Origin: Massilia eburnea
GTDB taxonomy: Bacteria; Pseudomonadota; Gammaproteobacteria; Burkholderiales; Burkholderiaceae_D
Direction: 5' to 3'
Length of the DNA: 64,000 nucleotides
NCBI RefSeq assembly: GCF_009720745.1
Contig: NZ_WNKX01000023.1
Location: forward strand, 19,698 to 83,697
The position numbers and the translations under genes are program-made. Below are positions 8,773-18,468 of the stretch, piece by piece. A model generated the notes under the pieces. It had not been told where the DNA came from and did no database searches. It saw nothing but the letters and a program-made list of their open reading frames with translations. Each line of letters begins with the position of its first letter. Position 1 is the stretch's first letter.

Positions 8773-11673
8773 TTAGAACTGGTAGGTCAGGCCCATCGAG
8801 AAGAAGCGGCCAACAGCGCCAGCCTGGTGCAACGAAGCGTTGTACGCGGTCTGCGCACTAGCATTGCCGTAAGTACCAACGTCGATCGGAGGCTGACGGT
8901 CGAACACGTTCAGGATCGCGCCACGCAGGGACAGATCCTTGGTCAGCTTGTACACCACGTTCAGGTTGGTGGTGGTGAACGACGACACGCGGCAGTAGTT
9001 CGCAGGCTGGGTTACGCCCTGGAAGTAGAGACGGCCACCAACGTCAGCAGCGCTCGAATCGCAGGAAGTGCCGCCCACCGATGGATCCAGCGTCGAGAAC
9101 GAGCTGGTGTAGTTCATCGTTGCGCTTACATCCAGCGGACCACGGATATAGCCCAGGGTGAACTGTGCACGGTCTTTCGGGTTACCGGTCGCGCCGCCAA
9201 CCACGGATGGGCCTTGGGTGCCGGCCATCGACCATACGGTACCGTCAGCAGCGATCTGCTTGTAGGAAATGGTGTGCGCTGCGCTCAGGTTGGCGCGCAG
9301 GGTACCCATCTCGCCCATGCGCCACTTGTAGCCGATGTCAGCTTCAATGCCGCTGGTCTTGGTCGAACCAGTGTTAACATACGGCGACTGTGCGTAGGCT
9401 GGCAGGCCAACTGCGGCGGTAGCGACGTAGGTGCCGCCATTGCCGTCCGAGAACTCGGTTGGCGCTGGTGCATTACGCACGAAGTTCGGTACGAAGCCTG
9501 GCAGGTTGCCGGCCGCGGTCACGATCTGGTTCTTCACTTCAATGTGGTAGTAATCCAGGGTCGCGTTCAGGTCCTTGACCGGCTCCAGGATCATACCCAG
9601 GTTGTACGAGGTCGACTTCTCAGGCGCCAGGTCTTTGTTGGTGATCTGGACGTACGGAGGGGCGATCGCGCAAGCGTTGATCTGGTTACCTGCGGTCGTG
9701 GTCTTGCCGTCCGGGCACAGGATCGGGTCAGGAATCGCGTTGAAGGTGAAGAACGAACCTGCATTACCGACTTCAGCCGGGTTAGGTGCACGGAAGCCTT
9801 TGGCGATGCCACCACGGAAGCCGATCTGCTTGGTCGGGGTCCACTTGAAGTTGGCTGCCGGGGTGAACGAGTGGCCGTAGCTGCTGTAGTGGTCATAACG
9901 AGCCGACACGTGAGCTTCCAGGCTCTTCAGCGGGTTGGCTTGCAGTTCCGCGAAGACCGCGGTGTTGGTCTCGTCGCCAATCACGAAGGCGCTGGTGCTG
10001 GCTACCTGACCGGTCAGGGTGCGGTCAGCTGGCGGCGAATTCTGCTTACGCTTGTGCCAGTGGGTACCAACCGCCAGAGCCAGAGGACCTTCACCCAGTT
10101 GCATCAGTTCGCGGGAACCGATCAGGTCGAGGTAGTTCAGCTTGGAGGTCAATTCATTGCTGAAGTGCGGCGAAACCATGTTCAGAATCGCTGGATCGTT
10201 GGCGCCCAGTACATTGAAGGAACCGTTGTTCAGCGCCGAGTACAGTGCAGGACGGTCGATGTAGCCGCTGTAGTTGATGTCGGACTTGACTTCGGTCATG
10301 CCCACGCCGCCGTTGATATCCCAGCCTGCAGCCGTACCTTTGATGTCGGCAGCAAAACGGGTCGTCTTGGAGCTGTTGTCCAGGGTGTTAGTCCCGTCAA
10401 CGCCAGGGATGTAGCCGTACAGGCGGGCTGGGGAGCCCAGGTTGTTGACAATGCCGCCACCGCCAACTGGTGCACCGGCTGCGAACAGGGTGCTAGCAAT
10501 ACGGTTGACGCCAGGGGTCAGCACGCCATTGACCAGGGTGGTGTTACCACCGAACGAGGCTGGGGAGTAGACCGCGCCCATGCCGCGATTGTTCAGGCTG
10601 TCGCGACGGAACAGGGAAGCTTTCAGGCCCAGTTCCCAGTCGTTGCCGAGCTTCTTGGTGAAGCCAGCCAGAACGTTGAAGTTCTGGGTTTTTGGCTGGA
10701 TGAAGCCTTTGGTATCACGCACGATGCAGTCATCGGCCATGTACTTGTTGAAGTTGCAGTTCGAGTCCAGGAACTGATAGTTCGCTGGGTTCAGGGCTGC
10801 CGAGCCGTTGACTTTAGCGCCAGTCGGGTTGTACAGGAACGGGCTGCTGGCATGGGTCAGGAAGCCAACGGTGCTAACTGGCTTGCCATTTGCGTCCAGG
10901 CGCTGCACAGGTGCGCCCAGGTTGATGTTGTTACCGCCGCGAGCGCGCCAGTCGCGGTTGTCCCAGTCGTAGCTGTCGCGATCCTCTGTTTTGATCGCGT
11001 CCTGGCGACGGAACTCGGCAGTGATGAAGGCGTTGTAGCCGTCGCTGTCCAGGTCGCCGTAGCCGGTGCCGATCGACGCACGGTAGGTTTGACCGCCGCC
11101 GTGCTGGGTGCCGCCGCCTTCAACATTGACGCGGCCACCGGTCATGTTCTTTTTCAGGACGATGTTCACCACGCCTGCGATAGCGTCGGAACCGTAGGTT
11201 GCCGATGCGCCGCTCTTCAGGACGTCGATGTGGTCGATAGCGTCAAATGGGATCGACGAAACGTCGACGAAGGAACGCTGGGAGTCATCCGACAGCGGGT
11301 AAGGAGCGACGCGGTGGCCGTCAACCAGCACCAGGGTTGCGCCGACGGTCAGGCCGCGCAGGGAGATACCGGTTGCGCCGTTGGCGAACGCGCCGGAGAA
11401 GCCGGTACCCAGGGTACCTGCGCCGTTGGCGGCCAGGTCGGTCAGCAGTTCGGCGACCGAAGTCTTGCCACTACGCTGGATGTCCTGGGCGGTCAGCACT
11501 TGCACCGGAGCTGCGGTTTCGGTGTCAGTACGGCTGATCAGGGAGCCGGTCACGACAACGCGCTGGACATTTTCGCCAGCTTGCTGCTGCGCCATAGCTG
11601 GCATAGCGGCCAGAACGGCTGCGCCGCCGAAGGCCACGGACAGCGAACGAACAAGAATCGTCTTTTTCAACAT
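8773..11673 (-). CDS. TonB-dependent receptor
   Basis: This 966-aa outer-membrane receptor has a signal peptide ending AMPAMAQQ and a plug domain with PVQVLTAQDIQRSGK and GSDAIAGVVNIVLKK. The long barrel closes with LTYQF (terminal Phe). The ATG at 11673 is supported by an AGGAA ribosome site and by the signal peptide; the frame extends upstream to a GTG but that adds an unlikely leader. It is long for a siderophore receptor and closer in size to the plant-polymer or peptide-type receptors common in Massilia-like bacteria, but the substrate is unknown. Over 500 bp of non-coding DNA lie upstream. Confidence 0.92.
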   Translation of the reverse strand: MLKKTILVRSLSVAFGGAAVLAAMPAMAQQQAGENVQRVVVTGSLISRTDTETAAPVQVLTAQDIQRSGKTSVAELLTDLAANGAGTLGTGFSGAFANGATGISLRGLTVGATLVLVDGHRVAPYPLSDDSQRSFVDVSSIPFDAIDHIDVLKSGASATYGSDAIAGVVNIVLKKNMTGGRVNVEGGGTQHGGGQTYRASIGTGYGDLDSDGYNAFITAEFRRQDAIKTEDRDSYDWDNRDWRARGGNNINLGAPVQRLDANGKPVSTVGFLTHASSPFLYNPTGAKVNGSAALNPANYQFLDSNCNFNKYMADDCIVRDTKGFIQPKTQNFNVLAGFTKKLGNDWELGLKASLFRRDSLNNRGMGAVYSPASFGGNTTLVNGVLTPGVNRIASTLFAAGAPVGGGGIVNNLGSPARLYGYIPGVDGTNTLDNSSKTTRFAADIKGTAAGWDINGGVGMTEVKSDINYSGYIDRPALYSALNNGSFNVLGANDPAILNMVSPHFSNELTSKLNYLDLIGSRELMQLGEGPLALAVGTHWHKRKQNSPPADRTLTGQVASTSAFVIGDETNTAVFAELQANPLKSLEAHVSARYDHYSSYGHSFTPAANFKWTPTKQIGFRGGIAKGFRAPNPAEVGNAGSFFTFNAIPDPILCPDGKTTTAGNQINACAIAPPYVQITNKDLAPEKSTSYNLGMILEPVKDLNATLDYYHIEVKNQIVTAAGNLPGFVPNFVRNAPAPTEFSDGNGGTYVATAAVGLPAYAQSPYVNTGSTKTSGIEADIGYKWRMGEMGTLRANLSAAHTISYKQIAADGTVWSMAGTQGPSVVGGATGNPKDRAQFTLGYIRGPLDVSATMNYTSSFSTLDPSVGGTSCDSSAADVGGRLYFQGVTQPANYCRVSSFTTTNLNVVYKLTKDLSLRGAILNVFDRQPPIDVGTYGNASAQTAYNASLHQAGAVGRFFSMGLTYQF

Positions 11674-12239
11674 TTTGGTTCCTAAAAATATTTGTTTGTC
11701 CCGACTAAACCAAAAAAACAAGGTCACCTTTTGGGCGATACCGAAGTCAATTTAACCAATTGATTTCAGCGTAGGATGAGACCATGATCAAGTTGTCTAT
11801 GTCAATAAAAGCGCCACTAATATGACAAAAAACAACAGTGCCAAAGCATTACCAGGTAGGACTACGTAGTTAGGTAAAGTTGACCTGAAAACGCGGGACT
11901 TGCCAGCAGTAGAGAGAGATTTACGATTAGAAAATCGCTTTTTTGCGATTAAGTGAAAATGCGCGTAAATTAATATTTTGACATTAACGCCAATGGGTCC
12001 GGCGATAATCAGAGGAACCCGGCGAATTAATCGGCGGGCAATTGAAATTATTGCTGAAGATAATGAAACTTGCGCCTAAGCAAGCTATCCAACACTTCAA
12101 CTATTGCACCGTTCGCTTGCGAAGTACAGTAAACGTTTGTATTTTGGCACTACGTCGTTGCGTGATTACAACCATCGAAAGCAGGTAGAATGTCGCCTTT
12201 GGGCCCGTTGCGTGCCCCATCTTGCTGAGAAAGACCACC
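11674..12239. other. 566-bp intergenic region between divergent genes
   Basis: There is no credible coding sequence here. The region is AT-richer than its surroundings and must carry the promoters of the TonB receptor (minus) and the FAD dehydrogenase (plus). A short dyad, AATCGC-TTTTTT-GCGATT, lies at about 11933-11950. A TTGACA at about 11979 has only a poorly spaced GATAAT downstream, so I do not call a promoter. Confidence 0.6.
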
Positions 12240-13874
12240 ATGTTGCGACTAAACGAAATCAAGCTCCCTCTCAACCACGAGGAACCGGAACTGGCCCAGG
12301 CCATCCTGGCCCGCCTGAAGATTTCTGCAGAGCAGATGCTGGGCTTTACCGTCTATAAGCGCAGCTATGATGCGCGAAAAAAGAGCAACATCTCCCTAAT
12401 TTACTCGATCGACGTGGAAACCACGGACGACGCCGGCATCCTGGCGCGCCGCGCGGATGACAAGCACCTGATGCCGGCGCCTGACATGGCCTACAAATTC
12501 GTCGCCCACGGCGTCAACGCCGAGGGCAAGCAGCCGCGCCCGGTCGTCATCGGCATGGGCCCTTGCGGCCTGTTCGCCGGCCTGATCCTGGCACAGATGG
12601 GCTTGAAACCCATCATCCTGGAGCGCGGCAAGACCGTGCGCGAACGGACCAAGGACACTTTCGGCTTCTGGCGCAAGCGGGTGCTGAACCCGGAATCGAA
12701 CGTGCAGTTCGGCGAAGGCGGCGCGGGAACCTTCTCGGATGGCAAGCTGTACAGCCAGATCAGCGATCCAAAACACTACGGCCGCAAGGTGCTGACCGAG
12801 TTTGTGAAATCCGGTGCGCCGGAAGAAATCATCTACGTGAGCAAGCCGCACATCGGCACTTTCCGCCTGGTAAAAATGGTGGAGAACATGCGCGAGGAAA
12901 TCGTGGCCCTGGGCGGCGAAATCCGCTTCGAGCAGCGCGTCACCGATTTCGACATCCGCGAGGAAAATGGCGTGCGCCAGATGCGCGGCCTGCACCTGGC
13001 CAGCGGCGAGTACATCGAAACCAACCATGTGGTGCTGGCCATCGGCCACAGCTCGCGCGACACCTTCCAGACCCTGTACGACCGTGGCGTGTACGTGGAA
13101 GCCAAGCCGTTCTCCATTGGCTTCCGCGTGGAGCACCCGCAATCGCTGATCGACCAGTGCCGCTTTGGCCCGAACGCCGGCCACCCTATCCTGGGTGCGG
13201 CCGACTACAAGCTGGTGCACCATGCAAGCAATGGCCGCGCGGTGTACAGCTTCTGCATGTGCCCGGGGGGCACCGTGGTGGCGGCGGCGTCGGAACCAGG
13301 CCGCGTGGTCACCAACGGCATGTCCCAGTATTCGCGCGCCGAACGCAATGCCAATAGCGCCATCGTGGTGTCGATCAGCCCGGAAGTCGATTACCCTGGA
13401 CATCCGCTGGCGGGTATCGAGCTGCAGCGCCGCCTGGAGGAGAAGGCGTATGTGCTGGGCGGCTCGAACTACAACGCCCCAGGCCAGCTGATGGGCGACT
13501 TCGTGGCAGGCCGCGCGTCGAGCGATGTGGGCGCTGTGCAACCTTCGTTTAAGCCGGGCATCACCTGGACCGACCTGGCAACCATCCTGCCGGAATACGC
13601 AGTGGTGGCGCTGCGCGAAGCTTTCCCTGCCTTTGACAAGCAGGTCAAGGGCTACTTCAAGCACGACGCTGTATTGACCGGCCTGGAAACCCGTACCTCG
13701 TCGCCAATCCGCATCAAGCGCAATAACGATGATTTGCAAAGCCTGAATACGCGCGGGCTGTTCCCGGCTGGCGAGGGCGCGGGTTATGCCGGCGGCATCC
13801 TGTCCGCAGGTGTGGATGGCATCAAGGTAGCGGAAGCCGTTGCGCTGTCCATGCAGGCCGCGGACAAGGCCTGA
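12240..13874 (+). CDS. FAD-dependent dehydrogenase (COG2509-type)
   Basis: This 544-aa predicted cytoplasmic flavoprotein carries a dinucleotide-binding VVIGMGPCGLFAG motif at about residues 100-115, then LERGKTVRERTKDTFGFW and GEGGAGTFSDGKL. A C-terminal flavin-contact segment reads GLFPAGEGAGYAGGILSAGVDGIK. This architecture matches the uncharacterised COG2509 family of FAD-dependent dehydrogenases, whose substrate is generally unknown. I chose ATG 12240 (MLRLNEIKLPLNHEE) over an upstream TTG in the same frame. It appears monocistronic and is followed by a terminator hairpin. Confidence 0.88.
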   Translation: MLRLNEIKLPLNHEEPELAQAILARLKISAEQMLGFTVYKRSYDARKKSNISLIYSIDVETTDDAGILARRADDKHLMPAPDMAYKFVAHGVNAEGKQPRPVVIGMGPCGLFAGLILAQMGLKPIILERGKTVRERTKDTFGFWRKRVLNPESNVQFGEGGAGTFSDGKLYSQISDPKHYGRKVLTEFVKSGAPEEIIYVSKPHIGTFRLVKMVENMREEIVALGGEIRFEQRVTDFDIREENGVRQMRGLHLASGEYIETNHVVLAIGHSSRDTFQTLYDRGVYVEAKPFSIGFRVEHPQSLIDQCRFGPNAGHPILGAADYKLVHHASNGRAVYSFCMCPGGTVVAAASEPGRVVTNGMSQYSRAERNANSAIVVSISPEVDYPGHPLAGIELQRRLEEKAYVLGGSNYNAPGQLMGDFVAGRASSDVGAVQPSFKPGITWTDLATILPEYAVVALREAFPAFDKQVKGYFKHDAVLTGLETRTSSPIRIKRNNDDLQSLNTRGLFPAGEGAGYAGGILSAGVDGIKVAEAVALSMQAADKA

Positions 13875-13909
13875 AAAAAAACGGGCCTGGCCGCGAGGCC
13901 GGACCCGTC
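13874..13909 (-). terminator. Terminator of the Oar-like TonB receptor
   Basis: On the minus strand a GC-rich stem (ACGGGTCCGGCC / GGCCAGGCCCGT, one mismatch) with loop TCGC is followed by eight T. It abuts the stop codon of the convergent FAD dehydrogenase gene. Confidence 0.88.
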
Positions 13910-13938
13910 AAAGTTACACCCTCTTAGGTTCCTGGCAC

Positions 13939-16869
13939 TTAAAACTCATACTTCGCAGTGAAGCGGAAGCGGCGCGCGTTCTGCAGGCCCACAGGCTGCA
14001 TGTACGACGGCGAAGGCGAACCTACACCGGTTTCACCCGCTTCTTCAATCGCCTGCACAGTGCGCTCGTTGAAGATGTTCAGCACCTCAGCCTGGAAGCT
14101 CAGGCCCTTCTGCCACTTCGGCGAGTAGTTCAGCTGCGCGCTCACGTCCTTGGTCCATGCCAGGCGGCCCAGGGTGCCGCGCGGATTCAGCTTGCCATTG
14201 CACCAGAACGACGCCGAACCGTACTCGATCGACACGCCATCGAGGTTACCGTCGTAGTAGCCCAGGCAGTTGACCGGACGGCCCGACTGCACCAGCAGGT
14301 TTGCGCCCACGCGCCATTCATCCGCCACCTGGTAGGAACCAAAGGCCTTGAAGGTGTGGCGGCGGTCGTTAGGCAGGAAGCCGTTGGCGCCCTCCATCAG
14401 GCCCGGGTAGTCCCAGTCCTGCGAAATGCCGGCGTCGTCCTGGCCGATGTCGGACTTGACGTAGCCTTCGGTGTTGCCGCGGCTGTAGGCCAGCACGTAG
14501 GAACCGCCCAGGCTCCACTTGCCATCCCACGCACGCTCAAAGCTGAACTCCAGCGCGTTGTAGGTACGCTTTGGTTTCTCGGGGAAGCCCATGTCCTTGG
14601 CAGGAATGGTCACGGAAGTCAGGCCGTTGCCGTCGCCGAAATCGACGTTGGCAGTCAGGTCGCCGCCAGGGTTGTACAGGAAGCAGTGGCCGATTGCGCC
14701 TGCCAGGACATTCGCCTTGGCATCGCTATAGCCGTTGGCGATCGCCCAGTTGTAAGCGCCTTCGTTGTTGCAGACATCGTCCATCACCTTTTTCAGCTTG
14801 CGGTTGGTGTACTTGATGCCCACTTTCCAGCGGTCGCTCAGCGCCTGCTCCATGCCGATGATGAATTCATCCTGGTACATCGGCTTGATGTTCGGATCAA
14901 CCACGGAGCGCGGATCGCCGGCCTTGCCGTCGGAAGTGGTGACGCGCGAACCAAGCTGCGCGCCCTGCCCCGGCAACTCGAACTTGTCAGTGCCGAAGCT
15001 GCCGTTGAAGGCATAGAAGTCGCGGTAGTCCAGCTCCGCGCCCGACAGGCGCACATTGGTGTTCGACATCACCGGGATATAGTAGCGGCCAGCGTTGGCG
15101 AAGACCTTGGTCTGCGCCTTGCCGCCCACGTCCCATGCCACGCCAAGGCGCGGAGCGATGGTGTTGTTCACCTTGATGAAGGTCTTGCCTTCAGCATTCA
15201 GGTTTTCGAACGATTCGCTGCGCAGGCCAAGCGACAGCATCACGTCCTTGTGCACCTGCCAGTTGTCTTCCAGGTAGTAAGCCGAGTTCTTGGTGGTGAA
15301 CTGGCCGCCGTTCTTGAAGGTGCGCGCGTCGATGTAATCCATCGGCGCGCCGCTGGTATTGACGTAGCCGTTGGACAGCCTGCCGCCGTCCGCCAGGGTA
15401 CGCACGATATAGCGCACAACGCCTGGATATTCGGTGCCATCGACCACTTCATACTTCTCGTTGTCTGCACCGAAGCGCAAGCCGTGATTGCCCAAGTTCC
15501 ATTCGGCATCCAGGCGCCATGCGGTACGCTTGTCGTTCGCGTTCGGGTCGGTAATCGAAGTCGCGGTAGCGCAGCCCATCGGCACCGGCGTGGTTGGGCG
15601 GTTGTCCTGCACGTATGGGCAGGCAGCGGAAGCCACGTTCGATTTGCGGTTGTACTTGCCGACGCCGTACAGACCCGACACGGTCAGGTCGTCGGTCAGC
15701 CAGGTCGTGTACTTGCCGATCAGGTTTTCGCCGCCGGTAGTGTATTCATCGACGCCCTTGTCCGTGCCCTTGGTGGTACCGTACGGTACCGGCGAATCCC
15801 AGTTGTACTGCTTGTCCTTGGTCTTGTCGCTGAAGGCCGTGAATTCCAGCAGGTTCTTGTCGGTGATGTTCCAGTCGAACTTGGTCAGGAAGCGCGGCGT
15901 GCTGGATTTCATCGTGTCCTGGGTGCTCACGCCATAGGTCTCGCGCTTGATGTCGGCGCCCTGCACCAGGCCGAAGAAGTACAGCTTGTCTTCCACCAGC
16001 GGACCGCCGACCCAGAGGTTGGCCTGCAGGTCGTCGGTGCCGCCCGGACGCTTGACCAGGTTCCACTTGCCGGTGGTCGGGCTCTTCTCGGCATAGACCG
16101 AGGAACCTTCCAGCGATTCCGGCGACCAGATCACGTTGGCCCCGCCCTTCCACTCATTGGTACCGCGCTTGGTGGTCACCGACAGCACGCCGCCCAGGGA
16201 ACGGCCGTATTCCGGGCCGTAGCCACCGGTCTTGACCTGCTGCTGCGCGATGCCTTCAAACGGTACCTGGTTGAACGCCACGCCGTTCAGGGAGTTGGTG
16301 ACGTTAAAGCCATTGATGTAGTAGACGTTCTCCGCCGGCGATGCGCCGCCCAGGGATGGCACGTTACCGGCGCGCAGTGCGGTCTGGCCGATACGGGTAT
16401 CGCCCTTGGTTGCGCCGGGCGCCAGCAGGGCCACGGCAGTCACGTCGCGCGAAATCGGCAGGCGGTCGATGGCTGCTTTGCTCAGCACCATGCTCGATTC
16501 CGGCGATTTGGTATCGATGCGGGTCACGCGGCCGGTCACCACCACACGGGCAGAATCCTCGAAGTGCGCGATCGAGCCTTCACCGGCTTGCACCTCGACT
16601 GCACGCTCTTCGGTCTGGCCATTCGGCAGCTTGACCTTCAGCGTGTAGTGGCCTGGCGGCAGCTGGGGAACCGAATACGTGCCCGCCTTGTCCACGGTAA
16701 TGGTACGGCTCAGGCCAATTTCCTTGTTCTCCAGCGTGATGACGGTGCCAATCGCAGCGCGGCCACCCACGGAGCCGGCGGAGTTCGATGCCGCGTAGGC
16801 ATGGCCTCCGATCGCCAACGTAGCGCTAAACGCAACAGTCAGCGCATGCGCGAGTACAGTTTTTTTCAT
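13939..16869 (-). CDS. TonB-dependent receptor with carboxypeptidase-like regulatory domain (Oar-type)
   Basis: This 976-aa outer-membrane protein starts with a signal peptide (MKKTVLAHALTVAFSATLAI, ending about HAYAA). An Ig-like CarboxypepD_reg domain follows at about residues 35-105 (PQLPPGHYTLKVKLPNG). Next come the plug region (about 110-230, VALLAPGATKGDTR) and a barrel ending RRFRFTAKYEF. This is the layout of the Oar family from myxobacteria and many beta- and gammaproteobacteria, linked to peptide or macromolecule transport at the surface. The ATG at 16869 was chosen because the signal peptide begins there; upstream in-frame sequence is not a leader. It is flanked by no transport genes. 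Confidence 0.9.
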   Translation of the reverse strand: MKKTVLAHALTVAFSATLAIGGHAYAASNSAGSVGGRAAIGTVITLENKEIGLSRTITVDKAGTYSVPQLPPGHYTLKVKLPNGQTEERAVEVQAGEGSIAHFEDSARVVVTGRVTRIDTKSPESSMVLSKAAIDRLPISRDVTAVALLAPGATKGDTRIGQTALRAGNVPSLGGASPAENVYYINGFNVTNSLNGVAFNQVPFEGIAQQQVKTGGYGPEYGRSLGGVLSVTTKRGTNEWKGGANVIWSPESLEGSSVYAEKSPTTGKWNLVKRPGGTDDLQANLWVGGPLVEDKLYFFGLVQGADIKRETYGVSTQDTMKSSTPRFLTKFDWNITDKNLLEFTAFSDKTKDKQYNWDSPVPYGTTKGTDKGVDEYTTGGENLIGKYTTWLTDDLTVSGLYGVGKYNRKSNVASAACPYVQDNRPTTPVPMGCATATSITDPNANDKRTAWRLDAEWNLGNHGLRFGADNEKYEVVDGTEYPGVVRYIVRTLADGGRLSNGYVNTSGAPMDYIDARTFKNGGQFTTKNSAYYLEDNWQVHKDVMLSLGLRSESFENLNAEGKTFIKVNNTIAPRLGVAWDVGGKAQTKVFANAGRYYIPVMSNTNVRLSGAELDYRDFYAFNGSFGTDKFELPGQGAQLGSRVTTSDGKAGDPRSVVDPNIKPMYQDEFIIGMEQALSDRWKVGIKYTNRKLKKVMDDVCNNEGAYNWAIANGYSDAKANVLAGAIGHCFLYNPGGDLTANVDFGDGNGLTSVTIPAKDMGFPEKPKRTYNALEFSFERAWDGKWSLGGSYVLAYSRGNTEGYVKSDIGQDDAGISQDWDYPGLMEGANGFLPNDRRHTFKAFGSYQVADEWRVGANLLVQSGRPVNCLGYYDGNLDGVSIEYGSASFWCNGKLNPRGTLGRLAWTKDVSAQLNYSPKWQKGLSFQAEVLNIFNERTVQAIEEAGETGVGSPSPSYMQPVGLQNARRFRFTAKYEF

Positions 16870-17115
16870 TTGCAAATTCCATAAAGAAATACAGCATTTT
16901 TTAATAGTCCCTACAACTCGATCCAACGTCGGCCAACTTGCGCCAACCTTCGCCGAATCTGTCAATGGGACCACGCTGCATTACCGATGGTCAATTAAGC
17001 AAATGTACATTAGTGTTACATTGTTGAACTGTTGATACACGGCACGTAACTTGCCGACAATTGTCGCCAAATAAGCGAAACACTTACGTAATCCATGTAG
17101 CTGCAAAACAACGCG

Positions 17116-18459
17116 CTATGCGAGGGGCGGGGAAGATTTGACCTCGAACGGCATGTGGAGATGGAAGCGGCAGCCCTCGCCGGGCGTGCTGTGCACCTCC
17201 ACTGCGCCGCCCATCTGCTGCATGATGGTGTAGACGATATGCATGCCCAGGCCCGAGCCGCCCTGCCCGCGCTTGGTCGTGAAGAAGGGTTCGTAAATGC
17301 GCTCGCGCACGCCAGGCGCCAGGCCGACGCCATGGTCGATGAAGTCCATATCCAGCCAGCCGTCGGCGGCGCAGGCGCGCACCAGCACGGTGCCGCCCCG
17401 CCCGTCCGGATAGGCGTGGCGCGCCGCATTCATCAGCAGGTTGGACAGCACTTGCGAAAATTTTCCGGGCGGCAGGCGGGGACGCAACAGGTGGTCCATT
17501 TCCACTTCCACCTTGATGCCAGCCTTGCGCAATTCCGGGCTATGCGCCGAGACCACGCCTTGCACATAGTCTTTCAGCGCCAGCGTGCTCACATGCTCGC
17601 TACCCTGGTCCACCGCCAGTTGCTTGAAGTTGCCGATCAAGCCCGCTGCGCGGTGCAGGTTCTGCTCGATCAGCGCGGCCGCGTCGTTCAGGCGCGAGGC
17701 CAGGTTGACCAGGTCGGAGCGGCTCACTTTGGGCGCTTCCAGCGCCTTCACCAGCTGCGCGGTATAGCTGCTCATGGCCGATGCCGCCGTCAGCGCCACG
17801 CCGACCGGCGTGTTCACCTCATGCGCCACGCCCGCCACCAGGGAGCCCAGCGCCGCCAGCTTTTCCTGTTCCACCAGATTGGCCTGGGCTGCGCGCAAGG
17901 CTTCCGTGCGGCGCACGACTTTTTCTTCCAGCTGGTGTTCGCGCTCCTGGTGCTGCAGCTCGGCCGCCGCGCGCGCCGTGAAGATCGACAGCAGCGACAG
18001 CGCCAGCAAGCGCTTGTTCTCGTCGATCGGCTTGGTGTCGATGGCTGACAGGATGCCGAGCGTCTTCCCTTCGGTGTCGACCATCGGCATGCCGACATAG
18101 CTTTCCGCCTTCATGTCCACCAGCAGGGCATCGAGCGGATAATCCTGCTGAATGCCGCAGCCGTGGAAGCACATGGTCTGGTCGGTCACGTTATGGCAAG
18201 GCGTGTGCTCAAGGCTGTATTCCATATTCGGAAGGAACTCTTCGCCGCCCCATACCGCAAGCGTGCGTATGCCGTCCTGCCCGTCCGGCATCCGGATCAC
18301 CCGGCCGGCAATGACATATGTAACGTCCAGCGCCGCCGCCAAATCGCGCACCAGTACGCGGAAGAATGCTTCGCCGCGCGCACGTGCGGTGGAATCCGTG
18401 ATCGCGCGTAATGCCGCCTCGGCGAGAGTGCGCGCATCGTTGGCGTCGAATAACTCCAT
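17116..18459 (-). CDS. GAF-domain sensor histidine kinase
   Basis: This 447-aa predicted soluble kinase has an N-terminal GAF sensor (about 20-165, YVGMPMVDTEGKTLGILSAI). A coiled coil follows (about 165-205) and leads into HisKA with the phospho-acceptor His213 in GVAHEVNTP. The HATPase domain contains the N box around LSNLLMNAARHA and the G boxes GGSGLGMHIVYTIMQQMGG. No transmembrane segment is visible, so the signal is probably intracellular. It lies 9 nt downstream of the HD-GYP response regulator gene in the same direction, and the two are the likely cognate pair. The region 16870-17115 downstream holds no gene. Confidence 0.93.
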   Translation of the reverse strand: MELFDANDARTLAEAALRAITDSTARARGEAFFRVLVRDLAAALDVTYVIAGRVIRMPDGQDGIRTLAVWGGEEFLPNMEYSLEHTPCHNVTDQTMCFHGCGIQQDYPLDALLVDMKAESYVGMPMVDTEGKTLGILSAIDTKPIDENKRLLALSLLSIFTARAAAELQHQEREHQLEEKVVRRTEALRAAQANLVEQEKLAALGSLVAGVAHEVNTPVGVALTAASAMSSYTAQLVKALEAPKVSRSDLVNLASRLNDAAALIEQNLHRAAGLIGNFKQLAVDQGSEHVSTLALKDYVQGVVSAHSPELRKAGIKVEVEMDHLLRPRLPPGKFSQVLSNLLMNAARHAYPDGRGGTVLVRACAADGWLDMDFIDHGVGLAPGVRERIYEPFFTTKRGQGGSGLGMHIVYTIMQQMGGAVEVHSTPGEGCRFHLHMPFEVKSSPPLA

Positions 18460-18468
18460 GGCGGACTC

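Noticed and set aside
8827..11685. 952-aa plus-strand frame
   Set aside because: It mirrors the receptor at 8773-11673 for its whole length and has the Gln/Val/Arg-rich composition of antisense shadows.
11930..12010. Possible sigma-70 promoter (TTGACA near 11979 and a downstream GATAAT)
   Set aside because: The spacer is about 20 nt, too long for a confident call.
13840..16884. 1014-aa plus-strand frame
   Set aside because: It is antisense to the Oar-type receptor, which has a signal peptide, a terminator and family domains.
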